The position numbers and the translations under genes are program-made. The notes under the pieces are model-generated. The model saw only the letters and a list, made by a program, of their open reading frames with translations. It did no database searches and was not told the origin of the DNA. DNA of 64,000 nt, taken from DTWD01 sp963662965. Lineage in GTDB: Bacteria > Acidobacteriota > Vicinamibacteria > Vicinamibacterales > UBA8438. This document shows positions 16,923 to 26,006 of this stretch, piece by piece (position 1 is the first letter of the stretch; every line of letters starts with the position of its first letter). Where the stretch lies: NCBI GenBank assembly GCA_963662965.1, contig OY759970.1, forward strand, positions 806,001-870,000, in the 5' to 3' direction.

Positions 16923-17016
16923 TGGTCTCTCGGAGGAATCCGTCGGAGGAACCGCCACTCGGCTCCTGAAAGTGGCACCTCTGCCGCCGTGACGACGCGG
17001 ATTCCGAGAGAGACCA
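16923..17016. repeat. 94-base nested inverted repeat
   Basis: Outer arms TGGTCTCTC / GAGAGACCA (9 bp, perfect), then GGAATCCG / CGGATTCC (8 bp, perfect), and an inner hairpin GCCACT / AGTGGC. The complementary arms would fold into one long imperfect stem-loop. It lies in the gap between the cysteine-rich ORF and the next gene. It could be a structured RNA, a small mobile element remnant or a bidirectional terminator. Confidence 0.6.
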
Positions 17017-17096
17017 GTGCTGGGCCGCTCGTTCGCCGAAGTCGTTCCGAACCTGTCCCGAGCCGATCGAACCGCGACACGCACGTGCAACTCGCG

Positions 17097-17951
17097 CTAG
17101 GGTCTGGTCTCGGAAGCGGCGGCGACCGCGCCGGGCGGCGGTCCGGCGGCGGGCCTCCGGTTGCGCTCCCGGTCTTTGAGGATCAAGGTGTACTCCGAGC
17201 AGCGCTTCCAGACGCGGTTCGCCATCTCGGTGAGATGGACCGCCTTTAAGCCGAAATAGAGGAACGCCGTACCGAGCGTACCGACGGCAAGATACTGCGT
17301 CCACTGGACCGCGACCTCGCCGAGCGTGTCGGTGAATGTGCCGAGCACCTGATACGAGATGACGCCGGCGACGGCAAGAATCGGCGCGGTCACGGTCCGG
17401 ACACTCCACGACGCCACACGCGACTGCTTCTCCATGAGCGCCGCGATCGTGCGCAACTGCTCGAGGGCCAGATGCAGGCTCGGAAAGTCCTCACCCACCA
17501 GGATGTCGCGCAGTGGCACCTGCGCTCGACAGGCCCGGGCAACGCGCCGATCACCACGCAGCCACGACGGACCGTTGACGATGATGCGGTGGTCGGGAAA
17601 CCGCTGGCCGAGGCGATCGAGCAGGCGGGCGTGCGACTCTTGGGTGTGCTCGCCCACGGTCGACACGACGTCGACTTCGATCCGCCGCCGCGCCGGAACG
17701 CAGACAACCTCGTGCAGGCCGCCACTTTCGAGATCTTCGATGTACGCCGCGGCGTGAGGCGCGATGCCCTCGTGCAGCATCGCCTCGTGGTCGAGACACG
17801 GCAACACCGGCACCCCTGCCGGGAGGGTGAACGACAAGCGGTAGAGCTTGACCGCGTGCAGCCGCGCAAACTCGGCGACGGCGTCGAAAAACCGCTGACA
17901 GGATTCGCAATCGGGCGACCGCGGCGGCGCCGACGGTGGGCGTCCGGTCAC
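17097..17951 (-). CDS. Hypothetical membrane protein with N-terminal CxxC
   Basis: 284 residues from GTG 17951. The N-terminus carries DCESC (CxxC) followed by a cytosolic part (RLHAVKLYRLSFTLPAG, then EVDVVSTVGEHTQESHARLL). Two transmembrane helices lie near residues 205-225 and 235-255, and the protein ends in a basic, proline/alanine-rich tail. I do not recognise the family. It is divergent from the GYF/AIM24 gene, sharing its promoter region. The frame can be extended upstream but only through antisense of that gene. Confidence 0.6.
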   Translation of the reverse strand: MTGRPPSAPPRSPDCESCQRFFDAVAEFARLHAVKLYRLSFTLPAGVPVLPCLDHEAMLHEGIAPHAAAYIEDLESGGLHEVVCVPARRRIEVDVVSTVGEHTQESHARLLDRLGQRFPDHRIIVNGPSWLRGDRRVARACRAQVPLRDILVGEDFPSLHLALEQLRTIAALMEKQSRVASWSVRTVTAPILAVAGVISYQVLGTFTDTLGEVAVQWTQYLAVGTLGTAFLYFGLKAVHLTEMANRVWKRCSEYTLILKDRERNRRPAAGPPPGAVAAASETRP

Positions 17952-18020
17952 AGATCGAACGATAACATAAGGCGCTTCGGGGTATGTTGCTTCGGAACAG
18001 GCGCCAGACGGAGGACCGTG

Positions 18021-19037
18021 ATGTCGGAACAGCAATGGTATCTCGCCCACGGCGGCCACCAGATTGGACCGGTCGACGAAGCGGAAATCGAATCGATGAT
18101 CCGGAGCGGGAGCGCCGACGGTGAAACGTACGTCTTCACGGCCGGGCTGACCGAATGGATGCGCCTCAAGGACGTGAGCAAGTTCCAGCCGGTGCTGGCC
18201 GGCACGCGGAGCGGACCGATTCCCGCGCCACCGGGGCGAACTTCCCACGAAATCAACTTCAAGATCGAGGGCAACGAAATGCAATTCGTCGAGGTCGATC
18301 TCGACCCCGGCGAGAGCGCCGTCGCCGAGGCCGGCGCGATGATGTACATGACCAACGGCATCCAAATGGAGACCGTCTTCGGTGACGGAAGTGCGAAGGG
18401 TCAGTCGGGGATCGTCGGGTCGTTGCTCGGCGCCGGTAAGCGACTCCTGACCGGGGAGAGCCTGTTCATAACGGTCTTCACCAATGGCGGATCGTCGCTC
18501 GCGCGAGTGGCCTTCGCCGCCCCCTACGCCGGAAAGATCCTCGCCATGGATCTCGCGACGCTTGGCGGTGAGTTGGTGTGCCAGAAGGATGCGTTTCTCT
18601 GCGCCGCCAAGGGTGTCTCGATTGGGATCGCGTTTTAGAAACAAATCGGGGTCGGGCTCTTCGGCGGAGAAGGCTTCATCATGCAACGCCTCGAGGGTGA
18701 TGGACTATGTTTTCTCCACGCTGGCGGCACGGTCCACTTGGTCGAGCTCGCGGCGGGGGAGACCCTGCGTGTCGACACCGGGTGTTTGGTCGCCCTGCAG
18801 CCAAGCGTCTCGTACGACATTCAGTTCGTCGGGGGGGTCAAGACGGCGCTCTTCGGCGGCGAAGGACTCTTCTTCGCGAACGTGACCGGTCCCGGCCGTG
18901 TCTGGCTCCAGTCGCTCCCGCTCAGCCGCCTGGCGGACCGCATCTACAAGGCAGCGCCGCAAACCGGTGGACGCCGACGGGGTGAAGGGTCGGTGCTCGA
19001 CAACCTGGGGATCGGCAATCTGATCGACGGACGCTAG
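18021..19037 (+). pseudogene. GYF_2 + AIM24/TIGR00266 protein interrupted by an amber codon
   Basis: ATG 18021 follows GGAGG with a 6-base spacer. Residues 1-60 form a GYF_2 domain (WYLAHGGHQIGPVDEAEIES); the rest is an AIM24-type beta-barrel (LDPGESAVAEAGAMMYMTNG). TAG at 18636-18638 interrupts the domain after GVSIGIAF, and the same frame then resumes with KQIGVGLFGGEGFIMQRLEGD and runs to 19037. Relatives usually have Gln or another residue there, so CAG to TAG is likely. The whole rest of the frame is open, implying a recent nonsense mutation. Confidence 0.8.
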
Positions 19038-19112
19038 TGCACCGGAGCCCAGCGGCGTACTGGTATAGTGTTGCGAGTTTACTTGAGTATTCGTGGAGTT
19101 AACGAGGCATCA

Positions 19113-19943
19113 ATGCACGTACGACGTTTGATGAATGGACCGAGCGCATGGAACGGCATCCTAGCCTCGGCGGCCGCGGCTTTGGTGGTGGCTGGCGTGA
19201 TGCCCCACGGCGCCGCGGCTCAGGGCAAGACGAGTAACGACGGGGTTTACACAGACGAACAGGCGACACGCGGCGCGGATACCTATCAGCAGGAGTGCGC
19301 GCAGTGCCATCTCGACGACCTGCTCGGCGATGGCATCGCCCCCGCGCTGATCGGAGCGTCGTTCAGCTTCCGGTGGTCCGAGCTTTCGATCGGCGACATG
19401 CTCGTCGCCATCCGCACGACCATGCCGCAGGGCGCGCCGGCGAGCTTGAGCCCGCAGGCGTATATCGACATCATGGCCTACTTGCTCAAAGCCAACGAGT
19501 ACCCGACCGGCGATATGGAGTTGCCGACCGACCAGGAGGCGCTCGAGGCGATTATCATCGCCGCCTCGATGCCCGACGGCGCCGCGGCTCAGGGCAAGAC
19601 GAGTAACGACGGGGTTTACACAGACGAACAGGCGACACGCGGCGCGGATACCTATCAGCAGGAGTGCGCGCAGTGCCATCTCGACGACCTGCTCGGCGAT
19701 GGCATCGCCCCCGCGCTGATCGGAGCGTCGTTCAGCTTCCGGTGGTCCGAGCTTTCGATCGGCGACATGCTCGTCGCCATCCGCACGACCATGCCGCAGG
19801 GCGCGCCGGCGAGCTTGAGCCCGCAAGCGTATATCGACATCGTGGCCTACTTGCTCAAAGCCAACGAGTACCCGACCGGCGATATGGAGTTGCCGACCGA
19901 CCAGGAGGCGCTCGAGGCGATTATCATCGCCGCCTCGCAGTAG
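19113..19943 (+). CDS. Di-haem cytochrome c from an internal 369-bp duplication
   Basis: 276 residues. ATG 19113 is preceded by GAGG. A signal peptide is followed by two almost identical 123-residue units. Each has a haem-binding CAQCH and a later TMPQGAP that could give the Met ligand. They are class I cytochrome c domains of the mono-haem type found as electron carriers with periplasmic dehydrogenases. The second unit begins with MPDGAAAQG, which repeats the end of the signal peptide (MPHGAAAQG). The gene is therefore a recent tandem duplication of a single-haem gene. Confidence 0.88.
   Translation: MHVRRLMNGPSAWNGILASAAAALVVAGVMPHGAAAQGKTSNDGVYTDEQATRGADTYQQECAQCHLDDLLGDGIAPALIGASFSFRWSELSIGDMLVAIRTTMPQGAPASLSPQAYIDIMAYLLKANEYPTGDMELPTDQEALEAIIIAASMPDGAAAQGKTSNDGVYTDEQATRGADTYQQECAQCHLDDLLGDGIAPALIGASFSFRWSELSIGDMLVAIRTTMPQGAPASLSPQAYIDIVAYLLKANEYPTGDMELPTDQEALEAIIIAASQ
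19200..19937. repeat. Direct tandem repeat, 2 x 369 bp
   Basis: Units 19200-19568 and 19569-19937 differ at only a handful of bases (for example CAG/CAA and ATG/GTG in the YIDI-M/V-AYLL segment). The period is 123 codons, so the frame is kept. Confidence 0.95.
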
Positions 19944-19945
19944 GC

Positions 19946-21288
19946 TCAGGCCGTGTCGGGCGCAGGCGCCGGCGCTTTCGCCACCGGACGCTCCGCTTCG
20001 CCACCGTACGGAAACGCGATGCCGCGTTGCGCCAGGCGCAGCGTATAGATGCTGTGCGGCGAGAATCGGTGCGAGATGTACACACTCCCGACGGTCGCCG
20101 CCATCAGCGGGAGCATGATGCGGTAGTCGTTCGTCATCTCAGAAAAGGATGATGATCGACGTCGTCGGCGCCTTCGCGGTGGCGGCGAAGAACACGGCCA
20201 TCCCGACCATCGCGTACGCCCCAGAGCCAGCGGTTCACGCCGGAAACAGCTCGTGCGCGAACGACCCAAACACTCCGCCGAACATCGCCTCCATGTAGAG
20301 GCTTGGCGCGAAAACCCCGCCGGATCCTCCTGATCCGAGCGTCGCGCAATTGGCGACCATCGCGGCGACAAACAGCCCGAGCAGCAGCTCCCAGGGAAAC
20401 CGGACCCAGAGCGCCGATTCGATGGCCCCGAAGCTGGAGCCGTAGACCTCGGGAAAGAATCGGAGTACCAAGCCGACCAAGAGACCACCGACGGCCGGCT
20501 TGAGCCAGTCAGGGAAATGCCAGGTGGTAAACGCATCCTCCGACCAGTACAGCAACCGGACGTAGGCAATCGCCGCGACACCGATCAAAGGTACCCATCA
20601 GGAAATACAGCGGCACCTCAGCCGGACTCACGAGGCTGTAGACCGGCGCCATGAACGCCGGGAAGTCGCCGAGGAACGACCGCGCCACTAGGCAGGAACT
20701 GAGCGACGTCAGCAGCACCAGCAGGAAATCGGTCCGCATCCGGCCGATCAGAACCTCCATCGAGAAGATGGCCGCCGTGATCGGCGCGTTGAACGTCGCG
20801 GCAATACCACCGGCCGCACCGCACGTCACCAGGGTCCGCACGTCGGTCGGCGTGAGACGGGTCCACTGCCCGACGGTCGACCCGATCGCGGATCCAATCT
20901 GGACCATCGGACCTTCACGTCCCGCCATGCCGCCGAAGCCAATCGTGAGCGACGAGGCGATCACCTTGACGCTGACGACGCGCTTGCGAATGTGCCCGCC
21001 CCGCGTCGCGAGCGCCGTCATCACCTCCGGCACGCCGTGCCTCTTCGCCTCGCGTGCGAACCGTCGTACGAGCGGCCCCACGAGCAGTCCGCCGAGCGCC
21101 GGGAGCAGCACGATCTGCGCAGTCCCGAAGCGCTCGAACATCGATGCCACCGGCCCGCGCGCGAACTCCGCGACCGACTGCAGCACGTAGATGAAGCCGA
21201 CGGATCCGAGTCCCGTCAGCACGCCGACGACGACGGCCAGAATGATGAGGTGGTTCTGCTCCGTCAGAAACGACGCCCGCCGCCACAC
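19946..21288 (-). pseudogene. ClC-type chloride channel/antiporter, multiply disrupted
   Basis: N-terminal two thirds in one frame (21288-20590) with ClC signatures GREGPMVQIGSAIGS and FNAPITAAIFSMEVL. The frame shifts at about 20590, continues as VAAIAYVRLLYWSEDAF and GSGGSGGVFAPSLYMEA, and meets TGA at about 20235. It then reads TAGSGAYAMVGMAVFFAATA and shifts again at about 20150 into EMTNDYRIMLPLMAATVG, ending at 19946. At least three lesions, so inactive. ClC proteins exchange Cl- and H+ across the membrane. Confidence 0.85.
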
Positions 21289-21526
21289 CTTCGCCCAGCG
21301 CCAGACGGAGAGTCTGGACGTGAGCAGCTCGAGCCTACGACCGAGCTGTCTGAAGGATGCCTGGAAGCGCCACGACGACTACGACTCCGGCGCGGCCAGA
21401 GCGGAAAGCCGGACTTGGCGGTCTCGCCGTCCGGGACCACACGGAAGGATCGGATCCGGACCCGGCGATTCTCGGCAGTGAGCGTAAAGGAGTCGGTGAC
21501 CATGCGGCCGGCGACATCGGCGGTCG
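21289..21526 (-). other. Unassigned stretch between two decayed genes
   Basis: An open minus-strand frame (21264-21584) reads TTADVAGRMVTDSFTLTAEN and RVRIRSFRVVPDGETAKSGF. It looks protein-like but I cannot assign a family. It may be debris joined to either neighbour. The extreme N-terminus of the ClC gene may also lie here (frame up to about 21360). Confidence 0.3.
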
Positions 21527-21964
21527 TCAGATGCTCGAACGTCGGATCGAGCATGTAGCAGCGTCGCCGGTCCTCCGACACCACCAGACTCCGCGGCGCC
21601 CCGCGCGCTCCGCTTCCGAGAGCAGCAGACGGTCGAAGTCGCGTCGCACAACCTGATACCCGGCCCGCTCGCTATCGAACAGGGTGTCGCGCAGGGGGGG
21701 GGGGGCGTCACCCCAACAGACGGTGTTGCCGCGCGTCTCAAGGAATCCCGCTGCGTCGATCGCCTCTCGAACCCCGACCGCGTCGAAGACGCGGCTACAG
21801 CTAGGCGGTAGCGATTCGGCGAGGGACTGGTGGGGTCCGTCACCCTTGGTAAGAATGCTGACGGTGTGTCCTCAGGACGCCAGCAGGCGTCCGGCCGACG
21901 CGCCGGCGGGACCACCCCCGACCATCGCCACATCGCACGGCCGTTCCCCGCGAGGACGCACCAC
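21527..21964 (-). pseudogene. FAD-dependent oxidoreductase, N-terminal remnant
   Basis: GTG 21964 follows AGGAG. The frame gives a classic FAD-binding start (CDVAMVGGGPAGASAGRLLA), then an in-frame TGA at about 21892 where relatives typically have Trp (LLAS-W-GH), then ESLPPSCSRVFDAVGVREAI and AGYQVVRRDFDRLLLSEAER before drifting into nonsense. The rest of the enzyme, which belongs to the tryptophan-halogenase/geranylgeranyl-reductase-like superfamily, is missing. A run of nine or ten C/G at about 21694-21703 lies inside it. Confidence 0.75.
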
Positions 21965-21970
21965 TAGCTC

Positions 21971-23467
21971 CTACATGATCGCCAGCACCAGCATCGGCAC
22001 CAAGATGACGCCGATGCCGTCCATCAGCAGGCCGTACTTGATCATCTGGGTGATCGGGACGCGGCCCGACGCGTAGACGATCGCGTTGGGAGGCGTCGAG
22101 ACCGGCAGCACCACCGCCACCGACGCCGCGAGCCCGGCCGCGACGGCGGGCACCATCGGGTCGACGCCGGCCGCCTGCGCGATCGAGATCACGATCGGGA
22201 TCGCAATATTGGTGGCGGCGGTATTCGACATCGTCTCGGAGAGGATGACGGTGAAGAGCGCCGCCGTAAACGTCAGCGTGACGACCTCGCTGGTCGGGAC
22301 CAGGCCTGTGATTCCTTCGCCCACGACACGGGCGAGTCCGGTCGAGGCCGACATCATCCCGAGCGACAGTCCCCCGCCAAACAGCAGAATCGTGCCCCAG
22401 TCGATCTGCGCCGCCTGCTTCCACGTAATCGTCGACCGCTGCGTCTTGCTGATTGGAAGCAGAAACAGCAACACTACGCCAACCAGCGGGGCGACCGACT
22501 CGGGGATACTCGTGAGCACAGACTGCGCCACTGGATGGTCCCGGCCGAGAAAGAGCGCCAGCAGACCTGGTCCCACCCAGAGCACGACGGTGAGACCGAA
22601 CGCAATAATCGCGTTGCGTTCGCCCGGCTTCCATGGACCGAGGGCGGCCTTGCGCTTGGCAATGATCACGTCGGCTCCGGGAATCTCCTTGACGCCGGTC
22701 TGCCCGACCCAATTCAGATAGACGAATACGATCCCCATCAGGACGACGGTGATCGGAACCGCGATGATCATCCACTCGACGAACGAGATGCGAACGTCGA
22801 GCTGCTCGCCGAGCATCCCGATCACGATCAGATTCGGCGGAGTGCCGACCGGCGTCGCCATCCCGCCGCGGGAGCAGCCGTAGGCGGTCATGAGCATCAG
22901 CGCCGTACCGTAGCCCTTCGGCACCTTGGCTTCGTTCTCCATGAAGGCAATCAGCGACAACCCGATCGGCACCAACATCGCGGCTGTCGCCGTATTGCTC
23001 ATCCAGGCAGAGAGGAACGCCGCGAGCACGCCGTACGCTATTAAGATCCGCGTCGGACGCGCGCCGATGAAACGCCACGACAGCACGCCGTAGGCGATCC
23101 GTTCGTTGACGCGGTGCACGAACAAGGCCTGCGCCAAGATGAAGCTCCCGATGAAGAGAAAAATCAACGGGTTGGCAAAGGGAGCCAATGCGTCTCGCGC
23201 CGGCGCCACCTGCAGCATGATGGCCAGCGATGGCCCGAGTAACGCCGTGACCGGCAGCGGGAGCGCCTCGGTCATCCAGAAGACGATCACCAGAGCCAGG
23301 ACCGCGGCGAGCCGGTGCGCATCTGGCGTCAGCTGATCAAACGGAGTCACCAGGACGAGAAGGAACACCGCGGGCCCGAGGACCAGGCCGACACGTCGTC
23401 TGAGGGTATCGAACTGCGATTCGGCACCCTGCAGCGACGGGGTCTTGGCGGGAGGAATGTCGGCCAT
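21971..23467 (-). CDS. DASS/SLC13 family sodium:anion symporter
   Basis: 498 residues with 12 or so hydrophobic segments. The paired SNT motifs that bind sodium and carboxylate/anion in the DASS family are both present: SNTATAAMLVP and SNTAATNIAIP. Substrate (dicarboxylate, sulfate or similar) cannot be told. The gene is intact although surrounded by decayed genes. The decayed FAD gene starts 7 bases after its stop. Confidence 0.88.
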   Translation of the reverse strand: MADIPPAKTPSLQGAESQFDTLRRRVGLVLGPAVFLLVLVTPFDQLTPDAHRLAAVLALVIVFWMTEALPLPVTALLGPSLAIMLQVAPARDALAPFANPLIFLFIGSFILAQALFVHRVNERIAYGVLSWRFIGARPTRILIAYGVLAAFLSAWMSNTATAAMLVPIGLSLIAFMENEAKVPKGYGTALMLMTAYGCSRGGMATPVGTPPNLIVIGMLGEQLDVRISFVEWMIIAVPITVVLMGIVFVYLNWVGQTGVKEIPGADVIIAKRKAALGPWKPGERNAIIAFGLTVVLWVGPGLLALFLGRDHPVAQSVLTSIPESVAPLVGVVLLFLLPISKTQRSTITWKQAAQIDWGTILLFGGGLSLGMMSASTGLARVVGEGITGLVPTSEVVTLTFTAALFTVILSETMSNTAATNIAIPIVISIAQAAGVDPMVPAVAAGLAASVAVVLPVSTPPNAIVYASGRVPITQMIKYGLLMDGIGVILVPMLVLAIM

Positions 23468-23526
23468 CGTGTCGTCCGTGGAACCTTGGCTATGTCCCTG
23501 CGTCTTAACCGGAGAGGCCTCAAGAC

Positions 23527-25630
23527 GTGCGACACGGTAACATGAAACCTTCTCTGTGCTTGGACGCGCCTGACCAGATACCTACCACGGGAACAACCGT
23601 CGCCCATTACGAGGTGCTCGACCGGCTTGGAGCCGGCGGCATGGGCGAAGTGTACCGCGGACGTGACACGCGTCTCGGACGCGAGGTGGCGCTGAAGTTC
23701 ATCAACCCGCAGTACCGTCGAGATCCCGAACGGCGGGCGCGCCTCCTCAAAGAGGCGCACGCGGCGTCACTCCTCCGCTCCGCGGCCGTCGCCACGACCG
23801 ACGTACGACATCGGTGAGGATGGTGACGACCTTTTCATCGTCATGGAACTGGTCGACGGGGAGCCGCTGTCGCACCGGGTGCGCAGCGCTCCGCTCTCCG
23901 CCAACGCCGTCCTGTCTCTGGCGGAGCCAATCGCCGACGCGTTGGACGAGGCGCACGGGCTCGGCGTCGTGCTGTATGAGGCGCTCACCGCGCAGCTGCC
24001 GTTCAGCGGCGACACGGCGACCGCCATCATCGACCAGATCCTGCACCACGAACCGGCGGCTTTTGGCCGGCTGAACTACGACATCCCCTCGTGGCTCGAG
24101 GACATCGTGCGCAAGCTGATGGCGAAGTCGCCGGAGGACAGCTACCAAACCGCCCGCGACCTGATCATCGATGTCCGCACGCTCCGCCGCGAGCTCGACA
24201 GCCAGACCAGCGCGCTCCTGGGGGTGCCGGTGGTGATGTGAGTCCCTGACCCGACGCCAAGTCGATCAAGAGGGTGACGGTGATCGGCCGCGAGCGCGTC
24301 TTCGACGCGTTGCGTCATCTCGGCTCAAGCGACGCCGGCAATCTCGACGAGCGGCTCTCCATCGACGTGGGGCGCCAGCTCCGCGCCACCTGGCTCGTCG
24401 CCGGCGGCTACCAACGCCTGGGGGAACAGATCCGGATCACCGCCCGGGTGGTCGAGGTGGCGTCGGGCACGGTGTTTCGCACCGTCAAGATCGACGGGGC
24501 GATCAGCGACATCTTCGAGCTCCAGGACAAGATCGTCTACGAGCTGAGCCGGGGGGCTCAACGTCAAGCTCGACGACAGCGAGGTTGCTGCGACCGAGCG
24601 AAAAGAGACACATTCCGTCGCCGCGTACGAGGAAAAGTCCCGCGCCATGATGAACCTCATGGAGGGGACTCCGACGTCGATCGACCGTGCGATCCACATG
24701 CTCGAACGCGCGACGGACCGAGACCCGAAGTACGCCGCCGCGTGGGCCGCACTCGGCGCGGCCTACGACCTCAAAGGATCGTTCCTGAGCTTGCCCGACC
24801 TCTCCAAGAAAGCCATCGAGGTCGAGCGCCTGGCGATCGCCATCGATCCGACGCTGAGCGACGCGCACCGGTGGCTGGGACTGTCGCTCATGTTGATCGC
24901 CCAGTACGACGACGCGATCGCCGCCATTATGAAGGCTGAACGGCTCGATCTCGACAATGCGTCCGTGCAGTCGGCGCTCGGCCGCGCGTAATGGATCGGC
25001 AAAGGGCAGCTGTCCGACAGCATCCACCATCTCAAGCGCGCGGCGCGGCTCAATCCCGAATTGGGATACGTCCACATGCAGTTGGGGCTTTTCTACGCGT
25101 TACGGGAAGACTTCGTCCTTGCCGAAGCGGCGTGTCTGCAGGCGGTCGACCAGCAAGAGCGGTTCGCGTCGGGGTGTGAAGGCCTCCAGATCGTCGGTGG
25201 CTACACGCGGCTCGGATACGTGTACTACCTACAGCGGCGATATGAGGAGGCGCTGGCGATCTACGAGAAACAGGCCGGGGCGCTTGCCGTGTCTGAGCAT
25301 GCGCTCAAGGAGCGTACCCTGATCGACCTCGACTACAAGATCGGCGCCGTCCACTTTCGCGCCGGTCGACACGACGACGCCGAGCGTCACTTCTCGAAGG
25401 CCGTCAAGGCGTTCGAGCGTCGTCTGGCCCGTGGCGCCGAGGACCCCTTCACCAAGTACTACATCGCCACCCTGTGGTCGATGCGGGGCGACGCCGACCA
25501 GGCGACCCGCTACCTCGAGGAGAGCTGTCGGCACCTCTCGGCCATCAACCGAGCTTGCGTGCGCGTCGACCCTGATTTCGACCCGGTCCGCGGGGACCAG
25601 CGCTTCGTGGCGCTTGTCGAAGGGATTTAA
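23527..25630 (+). pseudogene. Ser/Thr kinase - TolB/FlgO-like - TPR protein, heavily degraded
   Basis: Pieces of one large protein. The kinase N-lobe (HYEVLDRLGAGGMGEVYRG, VALKF) shifts frame near 23790 and continues with DLFIVMELVDGEPLSHRV. An internal deletion joins ALDEAHGLG to VVLYEALTAQLPF, removing the HRD and DFG loops. The frame stops at 24239-24241, with the transmembrane linker lost. The next piece resumes with VIGRERVFDALRHLGSSDAG (TolB/FlgO-like); a frameshift at a G run near 24552 leads into TPR repeats (AAWAALGAAYDLKGSF). TAA near 24990 replaces a residue in GRA-x-WIGKG, and TPR sequence continues to 25630. Such kinases are expanded in acidobacteria. Clearly dead. Confidence 0.88.
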
Positions 25631-25712
25631 ATGGTATTCTGAACGCAGGTCCCCGGACACACGGGGGGGGGCAGTCGCCCAGGTCCGAACCGCCTGGGAA
25701 GAAAGGCACACC

Positions 25713-25910
25713 ATGCCTGGGATGCTGGCGTTAATCGGTCCGATCGGCTTGCCGGAGCTGGTCATCATCATGGTCATTCTCATCCTCATCTTCGGCGCGA
25801 ATCGGTTGTCCGGCATCGGGAAAGGGCTCGGCCAAGCGATCCGTGGCTTCAAGGCCGAGGTCAAGGTGGACGAGAAGAACCAACGCACCGAGTCGCAGAG
25901 TTCTGAGTAG
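25713..25910 (+). CDS. tatA: Sec-independent translocase subunit TatA/TatE
   Basis: 65 residues: a short periplasmic start, one transmembrane helix beginning GLPELVIIMVILILIFGANR, then an amphipathic helix (GIGKGLGQAIRGFKAEVKVDE) and a polar tail, the standard TatA layout. TatA oligomers form the translocation pathway for folded proteins, which would serve the twin-arginine formate dehydrogenase in this window. AAAGG precedes the ATG. It is a single gene, with no tatB/tatC next to it. Confidence 0.9.
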   Translation: MPGMLALIGPIGLPELVIIMVILILIFGANRLSGIGKGLGQAIRGFKAEVKVDEKNQRTESQSSE

Positions 25911-26006
25911 CGCCCCCCACAAGACAAAAGCGGCGGACGACGCCATGCGTCATCCGCCACTCAAGCGGAAATCGATTGAGTCGGGTGTCGCCCGCCTCCC
26001 TCGTAG

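Noticed and set aside
18636..18638. TAG in the AIM24 gene as pyrrolysine
   Set aside because: AIM24 proteins are not known Pyl proteins and nothing nearby suggests Pyl genes; a CAG to TAG mutation is simpler.
20230..20240. TGA in the ClC gene as a possible selenocysteine
   Set aside because: ClC proteins have no Cys/Sec at this site, and at least two frameshifts flank it.
21694..21703. Long C/G run as a phase-variation tract
   Set aside because: It lies inside an already dead gene, so switching would not restore a product; an assembly artefact is equally possible.
21885..21900. TGA in the FAD oxidoreductase as a possible selenocysteine
   Set aside because: The position corresponds to a Trp-like site after the FAD loop, not a catalytic Cys, and the gene is broken elsewhere.
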